Source: Verrucomicrobiaceae bacterium (GTDB lineage: Bacteria > Verrucomicrobiota > Verrucomicrobiia > Verrucomicrobiales > Verrucomicrobiaceae). Taken from it: DNA of 64,000 bases. Location of the stretch: positions 248,001 through 312,000 of the forward strand of contig JACKQF010000005.1 in the NCBI GenBank assembly GCA_024232965.1, written 5' to 3'. The notes under the pieces were generated by a model. That model had not been told where the DNA came from. It made no database searches and worked only from the letters and a program-made list of their open reading frames with translations. The position numbers were made by a program, and so were the translations under genes. Shown here in pieces: positions 34,711-44,111 of the stretch (its first letter is position 1; each line of letters starts with the position of its first letter).

Positions 34711-37700
34711 ATGCCCGATTCTCCCACTACCACCGCTGACCCAAAGCTCGAAGCAGGAGCCTACGAGGTCATCCGCACTCGTCTGACCAAGCATGCAGAC
34801 GAACTGCGGCGACGTGTCGATCTGCTGAACAATGACCGCAAGGCCTTGTTCGGCGGCATCGAAACCACTCTTGCATCGACCGTCCGGCTCACCACGGAAA
34901 ACAACTGTGTTCCCCGCGATCTAGCCGCCATCGGCCCGCAGCGGTTTGTTTTGGGCTACAACGTCCACCTCGGACTGCGCTCGCAGATGCAGGTCGCGGA
35001 TGTGTTCGCCATCTACGATTACCACCCGGAAGATCACACATTTCATCCCAACAAAGACGGCCTTCTCAACGACCCAAAGTTCTCGGAAGACTTTGATTAC
35101 CTCTACCGCTACTACAAAAACGCATCCTTCCTGAAGTTCCACCGCAATGGTCCCCACCTCTACATGGGCATGCAGGTCGGGCGTGATATCAGCGAGGTCA
35201 AGGTCTTCAAGTGGCTCGTCGATGACGACAAAGGAACGATCCAATATCTCGGCAATCGCTTTGATCACGAATTCGTCTTCCCCTCACCGCAGGAGTTCGA
35301 ATGGAAGCGGGCGCGGCGCGAGATGTATCGCCATGGCGAGCATCCACACGTCTCCATCGAAGACCGCGTTTTCGTCGAAACCGTCGGAGGCGATCTGACC
35401 GTCAAGGTTGAAAACAACACCGCCAACGGCAAGGGCATCTATTCAGAGCCCGTCGAAAACAAAGACCAGACGCTCGACGACGCAGAGTTTCACTACGCCA
35501 TCATCGGCAATCTGATCCTCCTCAAGATCCTGCCGTACCAAGAGAAGGAATACCGGCACCTCGTCTTCAACGAGCGCACCCAAGAGGTGCATCGCATCGA
35601 TAGCATCGCTGAATCCTGCGTGCTGCTGCCAGATGATCACGGCATCATCTTCCCCAAGGGTTACGCGCTCCAGACCGGGGAAATCAAGAGCTTTGATACC
35701 GGCCTTCCAGTGATGCAATTCGAGCGGAAAATTGCCTCTTCAAATGGCGAAGACACACTCTTCGTCTTTCATCATGTCGAAAGCGGCACCTACCTGCTCT
35801 ATGCTTACAACCTGATTGAACAGGGCGTGGGCACACCGCTCATCAGCAACGGTTACAGCCTCTTTCCCACCGGTGAGCTTGTCCTTATTCAGGGCGACCC
35901 AGAGCCACGAAAGCATCACGTCATCCAAGTCTGGACCACTCCGTTTTTGAGTGATGGCGTCGCTGCTGCTCGGACCAGCGCCAATGGCTCACTGCTTTCA
36001 AAGATCGGCAATTCCGACATCGTCCGCTGCATGGCAGAATGCCGCGGCGTGTTGACCCTACTGGCAAAAGAAGACAGCTTCAGTGGTCTCTACATCGAGC
36101 TATCACGACGCTCTGGCGATATCATTGATAGCTATTTCTGGATCGACAAACCAGAGACGCACCGCATCAAGGAGACGCTGGTCGAAATCAAAGGTGCCGC
36201 CGAAGCCGCGTTGGGCGAATTTGAAAAGGTCCGCCGTATGCGCAAAAACGCGCGCGACCAGACAGACACGCTCCGCACCAAGGTCAGTAAGAGCCTCAAC
36301 GAAGCCTCCGGCACCGACTCCAGCGACATTATCAGTTTTGTCAAACACCTGACCACACTGCGCGAACTGCGAGGCCAGGTGATCGCGCTACGGGACGTGC
36401 GCTACACCGTGCCGGAGGAGTTGACAGAGATGGAGGAATCCATCACCGCGGGCACAGATCGCCTCAGCCAGCAGTGCGTCACCTTCCTCCTACGCCCCGA
36501 AGCACTTGATCCCTATCGCCAGCAGATTGCAGAACAAAAGGCCCTCATCGCCAATGTCAAAAAAGTCGCCGAAGCAGAAGAGGTCGAACAGGCCCTTGCG
36601 CAGTCCGGCACAGAATTGGAAATGCTCATCAGCGTCGTCGGCGGTCTGAAAATCAAAGACGCCACCGAGACCACCCGCATCATTGAGAGCATCTCAGAGC
36701 TGTATGCACAGCTCAACCAAGTGCGATCCGTGTTACGCAATCGCCGCAGCGACCTGGCAAAGGCAGAAGGCAGCGCTGAATTTCAGGCACAACTCAGCTT
36801 ACTCAATCAAAGCGTCGCGAACTACCTGGAGGTCTGCACCACTCCAGAGAAATGTGATGAGGCACTCACGCGAGTGATGGTGCAGCTAGAAGAAATCGAA
36901 GGCCGCTTCAGCGACTTCGAAGACTTCACCGCTGACCTCACCACCAAGCGTGAAGAGATCTATACCGCATTTCAGTCCCGTCGGCAGGCCCTTGTCGAGA
37001 ACCGCAACAAACGCTGCCAGGCACTCGGCCAATCCGCAGAACGCATCCTCACCAGTTTGCGCAATCGCGTCGTCACCTTTGCCAAGCCCGAGGAAGTCCA
37101 CGCCCACCTCGCCTCCGACGTCATGGCGGTAAAGTTGCGCGACCTCATCGAAGAACTGCGGAAGCTGGGCGATAGCGTCCGCGCCGACGAACTCGGCACA
37201 CGCTTCAAGACCCTGCGTGAAGACGCCCTCAAGCAGATCCGCGATAAAGCAGATCTCTTCTCTGAAGGTGGTGATCTCATCCAATTCGGCAGACACAAAT
37301 TCACCGTCAACCGCCAACCGCTGGAGCTGACCACTTTGCCGCGCGACGGAGAATTGTTCTTCCACCTCACCGGCACCCGCTTCTTTGAAAAGGTCCAACA
37401 TCCCGATCTCGACTCTTGCCGATCCGTTTGGGAACAGGCCGTCATCTCAGAAGATGCCACCGTCTATCGCGGCGAATTCCTTGCGTGGAAGTTCATGCAA
37501 ACTCAGTTGCACAGTGATGCCGAGCCTACACTCGAAGCCATCCGCGACTTCATGCACCAGCGCTATCAGGAAGGCTATACCAAAGGTGTGCACGATCACG
37601 ATGCCTTCCTCATCGTCAGTGAACTGATCAAAATGCACCGCGCGCTCGGCCTCCTGCGTCACTCCCCCAAGGCACGCGGCCAAGCTCTGCTCCATTGGCA

Positions 37701-39693
37701 CGCATGGCCCGATGGGCCAGAGAAAAGCGCCTTTGATGCAATGATGCTCGCCCGTGGACGCATGGGCGCATCAGGTGCCTCACCAGCTCTATCGACCTCC
37801 ACCAATATGCCGGAAGCAGCCACCACGGCTGCGCTGCTGGACGAACTCATGGCACGCGATTCAAAAGCGCCGCGCCTGCCCGTCACCCGCTCCGCACAGG
37901 CTGTCGAACTCGTCCGCAACTTCCGCAAGACACTGACCGCCAAGCGCATGTCAGCGGACTTTGACGCAGCGATGGAATCACTGAAGAACGAGCCAAAGCA
38001 CCGCTTTCAGATTATCCTCGAGTGGCTGCAAGCCACCAGCAGTGAATGCGAAGAAGGCACCACCATTGAGGCCGCAGCACTGCTACTCATCAACGATCAA
38101 CCACCCGCGACTCTTCCGCTATCTCCACCGTCCAAGGCCCAAATTAAGGGCCTCACCGGATCACACTCCCGAATTGATCAAGGCAACCTCACGCTCGACT
38201 ACCACGAATTTACCGAGCGCCTCGCTCATTACGAAGCTAACGTCGTGCCCATGTTTGAACGCTTCACCGCTCTGAAGCACGAACTCACCACCGCCAAGCG
38301 TGCGGCCCTCCGTCTTGATGAATTCAAAGCCGGCGTACTCAGTTCGTTCGTTCGCAATCGATTGCTCGACCAAGTCTATCTTCCACTCATCGGCGCGAAC
38401 CTCGCCAAACAACTTGGCGCCGCCGGTGACAATACCCGCACAGATCGCATGGGCCTACTCATGCTGATCTCCCCACCGGGCTACGGAAAAACGACCTTGA
38501 TGGAATACGTCGCCAACCGTCTCGGCATCACCTTTGTCAAAGTCAACGGACCCGCCATCGGCCATCGCGTTACCTCGCTCGATCCCGCAGAAGCACCGAA
38601 TGCCAGCGCCCGCGAGGAGGTGGAAAAGATCAACCTCGCCTTTGAAATGGGTGATAACGTCATCATCTACCTCGATGACATCCAGCACACCAACCCAGAG
38701 TTTTTGCAAAAGTTCATCTCCCTCTGCGATGGCAGCCGCAAGATCGAAGGCGTCTATAGAGGCAAAGCCCGCACCTATGACCTGCGTGGACGCAAAGTCG
38801 GCGTCGTCATGGCCGGGAACCCCTACACCGAAATCGGCGGGAAGTTTCAAGTCCCAGACATGCTGGCCAACCGAGCAGATACCTACAACCTTGGAGATAT
38901 TCTTGGCGGGCACGAGGCAGCCTTCAAAGACAGCTACATCGAAAACGCCCTCACCAGCAATGCCGTGCTGGCCAAGATCGCCGCACGCAGCCACAAAGAC
39001 GCGCTGACCATCCTCCAAATCGCGCAGACAGGCAGTCGCGAAGGCATTGAATTTGAGAGCAACTGCGGTGCCGATGAAGTCAACGAAGCCGTCGCCGTCA
39101 TGGAAAAACTCCTGCACATCCGCGAGATCATCCTGCGCGTGAACCAGGAGTACATCCGCAGCGCCGCGATGGAGGATGCCTACCGCACAGAGCCGCCGTT
39201 TAAGCTTCAGGGCAGCTATCGCAACATGAACCGCATCGCAGAAAAAGTGCTGCCGCTCATGACCGACGCAGAGGTCCAGGCCATCATCGAAGACCACTAC
39301 CGCGGCGAATCCCAAACGCTCAGCCAAGCCGCCGAAGCCAACCTCCTGAAGTGGCGCGAGATCAACGCCCTCATCACCGAGGCCGAGGCCAAACGCTGGG
39401 ATGAAATCAAACGAACCTTCGGACGCAACCTCCTCACCGGCGGTGCCGGAGACAACGACCCCGTGTCCCGCATCACCGGACAGCTCAGCGCCTTCAACGT
39501 GGGCCTAGAAAAGATTGGCGATGCCGTCTCCCACCCCACCCTCTCCGCCACCACTATCAACCAGCTCACAAAAATCATTAGCGATCTCCGCGCCGTGCCC
39601 GTGAATGTAGAAATCAAAGTTCTGCCTGTGGAGCAAAAGAACGAATCCGACCTCCCCGTGCAGGTGGACGGCGAGGTGCGGCAAGGGGGATAA
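34711..39693 (+). CDS. Giant AAA+ ATPase (annotated family: 'DNA repair ATPase')
   Basis: The 1,660-residue protein has no signal peptide. A beta-rich N-terminal region (about 1-470) contains blade-like repeats. Helical, partly coiled-coil stretches (about 480-800) and a linker follow. The AAA+ module starts at about 1240: Walker A SPPGYGKT (1254-1261, K1260), Walker B VIIYLDD (1317-1323) with Asp-Asp rather than the usual Asp-Glu, and a sensor-1-like VVMAGNP (1365-1371). I recall the family being labelled DNA repair ATPase in databases, but no repair domain is visible. Its gene follows the flotillin gene by 33 bases, so a membrane-linked role is as likely. The stop is followed by a candidate bidirectional hairpin. 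Confidence 0.8.
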   Translation: MPDSPTTTADPKLEAGAYEVIRTRLTKHADELRRRVDLLNNDRKALFGGIETTLASTVRLTTENNCVPRDLAAIGPQRFVLGYNVHLGLRSQMQVADVFAIYDYHPEDHTFHPNKDGLLNDPKFSEDFDYLYRYYKNASFLKFHRNGPHLYMGMQVGRDISEVKVFKWLVDDDKGTIQYLGNRFDHEFVFPSPQEFEWKRARREMYRHGEHPHVSIEDRVFVETVGGDLTVKVENNTANGKGIYSEPVENKDQTLDDAEFHYAIIGNLILLKILPYQEKEYRHLVFNERTQEVHRIDSIAESCVLLPDDHGIIFPKGYALQTGEIKSFDTGLPVMQFERKIASSNGEDTLFVFHHVESGTYLLYAYNLIEQGVGTPLISNGYSLFPTGELVLIQGDPEPRKHHVIQVWTTPFLSDGVAAARTSANGSLLSKIGNSDIVRCMAECRGVLTLLAKEDSFSGLYIELSRRSGDIIDSYFWIDKPETHRIKETLVEIKGAAEAALGEFEKVRRMRKNARDQTDTLRTKVSKSLNEASGTDSSDIISFVKHLTTLRELRGQVIALRDVRYTVPEELTEMEESITAGTDRLSQQCVTFLLRPEALDPYRQQIAEQKALIANVKKVAEAEEVEQALAQSGTELEMLISVVGGLKIKDATETTRIIESISELYAQLNQVRSVLRNRRSDLAKAEGSAEFQAQLSLLNQSVANYLEVCTTPEKCDEALTRVMVQLEEIEGRFSDFEDFTADLTTKREEIYTAFQSRRQALVENRNKRCQALGQSAERILTSLRNRVVTFAKPEEVHAHLASDVMAVKLRDLIEELRKLGDSVRADELGTRFKTLREDALKQIRDKADLFSEGGDLIQFGRHKFTVNRQPLELTTLPRDGELFFHLTGTRFFEKVQHPDLDSCRSVWEQAVISEDATVYRGEFLAWKFMQTQLHSDAEPTLEAIRDFMHQRYQEGYTKGVHDHDAFLIVSELIKMHRALGLLRHSPKARGQALLHWHAWPDGPEKSAFDAMMLARGRMGASGASPALSTSTNMPEAATTAALLDELMARDSKAPRLPVTRSAQAVELVRNFRKTLTAKRMSADFDAAMESLKNEPKHRFQIILEWLQATSSECEEGTTIEAAALLLINDQPPATLPLSPPSKAQIKGLTGSHSRIDQGNLTLDYHEFTERLAHYEANVVPMFERFTALKHELTTAKRAALRLDEFKAGVLSSFVRNRLLDQVYLPLIGANLAKQLGAAGDNTRTDRMGLLMLISPPGYGKTTLMEYVANRLGITFVKVNGPAIGHRVTSLDPAEAPNASAREEVEKINLAFEMGDNVIIYLDDIQHTNPEFLQKFISLCDGSRKIEGVYRGKARTYDLRGRKVGVVMAGNPYTEIGGKFQVPDMLANRADTYNLGDILGGHEAAFKDSYIENALTSNAVLAKIAARSHKDALTILQIAQTGSREGIEFESNCGADEVNEAVAVMEKLLHIREIILRVNQEYIRSAAMEDAYRTEPPFKLQGSYRNMNRIAEKVLPLMTDAEVQAIIEDHYRGESQTLSQAAEANLLKWREINALITEAEAKRWDEIKRTFGRNLLTGGAGDNDPVSRITGQLSAFNVGLEKIGDAVSHPTLSATTINQLTKIISDLRAVPVNVEIKVLPVEQKNESDLPVQVDGEVRQGG

Positions 39694-39799
39694 AGACGAT
39701 CTCGTCCTGCGGCTGACCGCCGCCCCCCAGCCCCAAGGAGCGGGTCATGGCGATTGCTCCTATTTTCATGGGCGGTCTCTTTTGCGCCTCACTCGCACC

Positions 39800-39814
39800 G
39801 GCCTCATAGAGGCC
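39800..39814. terminator. Candidate bidirectional terminator hairpin
   Basis: GGCCTC-ATA-GAGGCC forms a perfect 6-base-pair stem between the convergent ATPase cassette (ends 39693) and the ThuA-like gene (ends 39885). No U tract follows on either strand, so termination is only a possibility. The 191-base gap also contains two 11-base direct repeats (39813-39823 and 39881-39891) of doubtful meaning. Confidence 0.3.
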
Positions 39815-39884
39815 AGCTACAACCCTCCAATACTCCAACACTCCACCCCCGCGGGTTCAGTTGCTCATACCTCACATCGCCCAG

Positions 39885-40688
39885 CTACAACTGTCCCAAG
39901 GTCCACCGCACCGCGTTCGAGATCAACCGCCGCACAGATGCCTGCGCCACGTCCTCAGGTGCGCCCAGGCTTGTGTAAAAAACCCGCGCCTTCCCAGGGC
40001 CATAGAGTCGCGTCCAAGCGATGGGCTGAGCCGGCTCGATCCCTTGGGCGGTCCCCAGTAACAGCGGAGAGGCATCGGCAGCCAAGGGCAGCACTCGGTA
40101 GAGCGATTGATACCCACGGATGGTCCCCGGCTCCACCCCCTCAAGCAGCGGACTGGCTTTTGCAGCAGCAGGATGGACTTCCACCCGATAGGGCAGCCCC
40201 TTGGTTTCGTAGCCCGTGTTCTGGCAGCCCAAAACTTCAGGAGTAAACTCGGGCCAAGCAACACAACCCTCAGGCAGCGGTGGATCCTTTGGACTCACCG
40301 CGAACCCATGATTGGCAGTGCGAATTCCCAACAAAGGCTTCCCCGCCGCAAGGTGCTCCCGGATAGCCTCCAGATCCGCCAGCGGTGGCGTGGCACGACG
40401 CACAAACACAATCAACAAATCCGCAGTCTTGAGCGCAGGTGCCAGCCCCTCAAGTCGAGTCGGCTTTGGCTGATTCCCCTGTACAATCGTGACATGATGC
40501 CCAGCGGGCCGCAGTTCTTTTTCAGCGAAGGCCGAGAGAAAATTGACCGCATCGTAGTTGTTTGGATCTTCCACCGTAACGCAAACGATTTCCGCCGACC
40601 TCAGATTCACGCAAAGCAAACCGAACAAAACCAGTTGGACCCAATGCCTTGTGCGATGTCCGAATGGGATAGGAAAACTGAGGATCAT
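39885..40688 (-). CDS. ThuA-like exported protein
   Basis: Starting at ATG 40688 (14 bases after the DUF1549/DUF1553 stop), the product is 267 residues with a signal-peptide-like start (HWVQLVLFGLLCVNLRSAE). The ThuA/trehalose-utilisation fold, related to class I glutamine amidotransferases, is shown by TADLLIVFVRRATPPLADLEAIREHLAAGK, LGIRTANHGF, GIEPAQPIAWTRLYGPGKARVFYTSLG and a C-terminal ISNAVRWTLG. Such genes accompany DUF1549/DUF1553 genes in this phylum. The longest open frame starts inside the upstream gene and was rejected. Substrate is unknown. Confidence 0.8.
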   Translation of the reverse strand: MILSFPIPFGHRTRHWVQLVLFGLLCVNLRSAEIVCVTVEDPNNYDAVNFLSAFAEKELRPAGHHVTIVQGNQPKPTRLEGLAPALKTADLLIVFVRRATPPLADLEAIREHLAAGKPLLGIRTANHGFAVSPKDPPLPEGCVAWPEFTPEVLGCQNTGYETKGLPYRVEVHPAAAKASPLLEGVEPGTIRGYQSLYRVLPLAADASPLLLGTAQGIEPAQPIAWTRLYGPGKARVFYTSLGAPEDVAQASVRRLISNAVRWTLGQL

Positions 40689-40702
40689 GATGATGACGAA
40701 GG

Positions 40703-42865
40703 CTAACGCACCGTGATGAAATCGTTGTGATTTAGGAGAGTGTGAACAATTGCGGTCCTGGCGGTGGTGGGATCTCCGAGAGTTGGGAGAGCTTCCAGGC
40801 ATGCATTCATTTCTTCTTCGCTTGGTGGCGTGGCGAGGATGAGTTGAAATGCAGCCTGAATAAAGGGGCGGTTCTCGGTAGGCAGCGCCTTCGCGATGGA
40901 TTCGGCAGCAGACAAAGCGATGCCTCCATTCATCAGCGCCAGCGCCTGTTGCGGAACGATGCTTTCGGCACGGCGGTAACATTCGAGGATGTTGGCGTTG
41001 TCAAAGGTATTGAGGAATGCAGCGGCGTTGTCGCGTGAATGAGTGAGATACAGGCTGCGACGTTGAACTTTGGCCTCTTCGTTATCGCCGAGAGGTGGAC
41101 CACCCAAAGTTGAATCTAATCGTCCAGACAATTGCAGGAGGCTATCACGCATGGTTTGCGCATCCAATCGGATGGCGTTCATGCGCCAATACATTTTGTT
41201 TTCAGGATCACGTTCTGCATCGATGCTGGGCGCGTTCGCGGTGCTGCTGGTCATACCGTAAGTATCGGAAAGCACCATGAGGCGATGCAGGTGCTTCAGG
41301 CTCCATCCGCTGTCCATAAACTCGACCGCTAGCCAATCCAGCAGCGCCTGATGTTGCGGGGCTGGGCTGCGGCGTCCAAAGTCCATGACATCCGCAACGA
41401 GAGGCTGCCCGAAATGGCGGAGCCACAAGTGATTCACCAGGACGCGAGCCGTCAGCGGATTTTGCCGATCTGTGATCCATACTGCCAATGCTGTGCGACG
41501 ACCTGTGCTAGTTTGCGGAAACGGCAAGTAGAGCGTAGCATCCTCCTCATCGGGGCCTTCACGCGCCTTCAACGATCCGACGATGCGGTAAGGTTGGCCT
41601 TGCCCCTTTTTCTGATTCGCGATGGCGGTGTGCATCGCCGTCTCTGCTGCGGATTTTTTATCTGGTTTGGCCTCCGCTACCGCGAGCTTTGCCTTCGCGA
41701 CCTCGTAGGCGAGATTGGAAGCAACATCTTGCCGTCGGATAGCTCGCACTTTGCACTGTGCCGCCTTGATCTTTAGGACGGCAACTTCAGCGCCAACGCC
41801 CTTGTGCAAAGCAGCCTTCGCGGTTTGGAGTTCTCTGATGGCGGCGGCGATCTGATCTCCCTTCACAAATTTCTGCGTCTCGGGCTTCGCTGCGTGGATG
41901 GGCAAGGACACGGGTGTGATCTGAAGCGGCTTAAAGGCCAGCGCCGCAGGGATAGCAGGCGCAATGGCGGCCGAGGTGTCTTGGTTATTGTCGTCACCTT
42001 TAATGTGCAAGTAGGTGGCCTGTTGCAAATGTAAATCGTAGGCCCGAGGAAGTCCGTCCTTTTCAAGATCAGGCTGCCCAGGCAGCACATCCAAACGCAC
42101 ATGATAGGGTTCGAAGATGGCACGCATAGCGTAGTAGTCCTCGTGCGTGAAGGGATCGTACTTATGCGCGTGGCACTTTACGCAGTTCATGGTGAGGCCG
42201 AGAAAGGCCTTGCTAGTGTGTTCGATGACGTCGTCTAGCCAAGTTGTGCGATTGAAGAGGTAATAGTTGCGAGCCAAGAACCCTGTCGCACGGAGAACGT
42301 CAGGATCATCAGGAGCGATCTCATCACCGGCGAGCATCTCTGTGATCATGCGGTCGTAACCCTTGTCCGCATTCAGCGATTGAATAATCCAGTCGCGCCA
42401 ATGCCAGAGATGCTTCTGACTATTGCGCAACTGACTGCCAAGACCGTACCAATCGGCATACCGCCAGATATCCATGAAGTGACGGCCCCAACGCTCGCCG
42501 TATTGGGGTGAAGCAAGAAGGCGATCGACAACCCGACGACGAGCCCCCTGAAGGTCTGTGCCAGCGTCTTTTTTAAAAACCTGCATCTGCTCAGCGCTGG
42601 GTGGGAGTCCGATGAGATCAAGGTAAACACGCCGCAACCAGAGGCTTGGTGAAGCAGCAGGCTGGGGGATGAGGCCAGCGGCTGTTCGTTTTGGTTGAAT
42701 CAATTCATCGATGGACCGCGACCCGCCCTCGGCCACCTCCGGCGCAACGAAGGCCCAATGCGGAGGGCCAGATGCGGGCAATGGAGGACGATCTGTACCC
42801 GACAACTTTCCCGCTGTCACAGACATTAGCGACAGGGCTAGAAATCGAGCGAAATGGGCAGTCAT
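40703..42865 (-). CDS. Exported DUF1549/DUF1553 protein (compact form)
   Basis: The 720-residue protein starts MTAHFARFLALSLMSVTAG, a short signal peptide, from ATG 42865. DUF1549 (about 40-265) contains WLRRVYLDLIGLPPS, LLASPQYGERWGRHFMDIWRYADW and the haem-type motif CVKCHAHKYDPF. DUF1553 (about 465-715) contains LTARVLVNHLWLRHFGQPLV and CYRRAESIVPQQALALMNGG. Unlike the larger homologue near 12-15 kb, it lacks the PSCyt1 and BIG2 domains. It is followed by the ThuA-like gene in one transcription unit. Its 5' end faces the divergent M20 peptidase gene, 76 bases away. Confidence 0.87.
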   Translation of the reverse strand: MTAHFARFLALSLMSVTAGKLSGTDRPPLPASGPPHWAFVAPEVAEGGSRSIDELIQPKRTAAGLIPQPAASPSLWLRRVYLDLIGLPPSAEQMQVFKKDAGTDLQGARRRVVDRLLASPQYGERWGRHFMDIWRYADWYGLGSQLRNSQKHLWHWRDWIIQSLNADKGYDRMITEMLAGDEIAPDDPDVLRATGFLARNYYLFNRTTWLDDVIEHTSKAFLGLTMNCVKCHAHKYDPFTHEDYYAMRAIFEPYHVRLDVLPGQPDLEKDGLPRAYDLHLQQATYLHIKGDDNNQDTSAAIAPAIPAALAFKPLQITPVSLPIHAAKPETQKFVKGDQIAAAIRELQTAKAALHKGVGAEVAVLKIKAAQCKVRAIRRQDVASNLAYEVAKAKLAVAEAKPDKKSAAETAMHTAIANQKKGQGQPYRIVGSLKAREGPDEEDATLYLPFPQTSTGRRTALAVWITDRQNPLTARVLVNHLWLRHFGQPLVADVMDFGRRSPAPQHQALLDWLAVEFMDSGWSLKHLHRLMVLSDTYGMTSSTANAPSIDAERDPENKMYWRMNAIRLDAQTMRDSLLQLSGRLDSTLGGPPLGDNEEAKVQRRSLYLTHSRDNAAAFLNTFDNANILECYRRAESIVPQQALALMNGGIALSAAESIAKALPTENRPFIQAAFQLILATPPSEEEMNACLEALPTLGDPTTARTAIVHTLLNHNDFITVR

Positions 42866-42941
42866 GCGGGGCAGCAATACGTTGCGAACGGGGCATCCTT
42901 TGCAGTGGACGATTTCATCAGACTGTGGCTGAGTGTTGGCG

Positions 42942-44111
42942 ATGAACTTCCGAATGCCCGAAAGCGTGATCGAACTGGCCCAGGCACTGGTGCGCATTCC
43001 ATCGGTCAACCCGGACGGCGATCCTGGCACGGACTGCATCGGCGAAGAAGCCTGCGCGCGCTATGTGGCTGACTTTTTGGAAGCCGCAGGAGCTGAGGCC
43101 TTTCTGGACGAGGTCGTGCCAGGCCGCCCAAACGTCATCGGGCGATTCAGCAGCACGCCTTCAACGGATGGGCAGAAGAAGCCACGCATCGTCTTCGGTC
43201 CCCACACAGACACCGTCAGCGTGGGCGGAATGACCATTGATCCCTTTGGCGGAGAGATCCGCGATGGCCGTCTGTGGGGCCGCGGCGCGTCCGACACCAA
43301 GGGCACAATGGCGTCGATGCTGTGGGCACTCTGGGTAATGCGGAAGGAGATACCGGATCTCGCCGTCGAGGTACACTTCGCCGGGTTCATGTCAGAAGAG
43401 TCAGCTCAACTGGGCTCCCAACACTTCGCCAAGCACCACGGTCCGTACGATCTGGCATTGGTGGGCGAGCCAACGGAATTGCAAATCGTCCACAAGCACA
43501 AGGGCTGCGTCTGGGCGGACGTGATCACCACAGGAGTGGCCTGCCACGGCGCTACGCCCGAGCGAGGAGTGAATGCAATCGTCAAAATGGCCTGTCTGAT
43601 TGATGCGCTCGACACAACTTTTCGCGAGGAACTGGCCGCCGCAGATTCCGATGAGGTGCTCGGCCACAGCACCATCAACCTCGGCATGATTAACGGCGGC
43701 ACCCGATCAAACATCGTCGCTGACCACTGCATGCTACGAGTGGACATGCGAGTCACCCCAGGGCTTCTGGCGAAGGGTGGCGGGCTGAAACTCTTGGAGA
43801 ACTTTGTGACCAAAATTGACCCCACTGCGTCCGTGAAATTGAGCAGCCAATCACACGCGCTCGACACCGCCCCAAACCAACCCGGCATCCGCAAGCTCCA
43901 AGGCTGCGGCGCAGGATTGGTCGGCGCCCCATGGTTCTGCGATGCGGCATTTCTCGCGGCCGGGGGAACACCAGCCATCGCCATCGGCCCGGGCTCTATC
44001 GCTCAGGCACACACGAAGGATGAGTTCATCACCCTCGCTGATCTGGAAGCTGGCGCTGCATTTTTCACAGACTTTTTGAAATCACTGACAACCTGGGATG
44101 TGAGCGTATGA
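42942..44111 (+). CDS. M20 family metallopeptidase (ArgE/DapE/carboxypeptidase-like)
   Basis: The 389-residue protein has the di-zinc M20 signature: FGPHTDTVSVGG (His and Asp ligands), GRGASDTKG (bridging Asp), MSEESAQLGS (catalytic Glu and Glu ligand) and QAHTKDEF near the C-terminus (His ligand). A lid domain lies between. The family removes N-acyl groups or C-terminal residues from small peptides or amino acids; the substrate cannot be told. ATG 42942 or 42954 is possible. The stop overlaps the next gene by 4 bases (ATGA), so the two are translationally coupled. Confidence 0.85.
   Translation: MNFRMPESVIELAQALVRIPSVNPDGDPGTDCIGEEACARYVADFLEAAGAEAFLDEVVPGRPNVIGRFSSTPSTDGQKKPRIVFGPHTDTVSVGGMTIDPFGGEIRDGRLWGRGASDTKGTMASMLWALWVMRKEIPDLAVEVHFAGFMSEESAQLGSQHFAKHHGPYDLALVGEPTELQIVHKHKGCVWADVITTGVACHGATPERGVNAIVKMACLIDALDTTFREELAAADSDEVLGHSTINLGMINGGTRSNIVADHCMLRVDMRVTPGLLAKGGGLKLLENFVTKIDPTASVKLSSQSHALDTAPNQPGIRKLQGCGAGLVGAPWFCDAAFLAAGGTPAIAIGPGSIAQAHTKDEFITLADLEAGAAFFTDFLKSLTTWDVSV

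Noticed and set aside
38455..39327. 290-codon minus-strand frame inside the giant ATPase gene
   Set aside because: Antisense of the AAA+ region, composition unlike a real protein.
39813..39891. Two 11-base direct repeats (CCAGCTACAAC) beside the ThuA-like gene as attachment sites
   Set aside because: The second overlaps the gene's 3' end, no integrase is nearby and an 11-base match can arise by chance.
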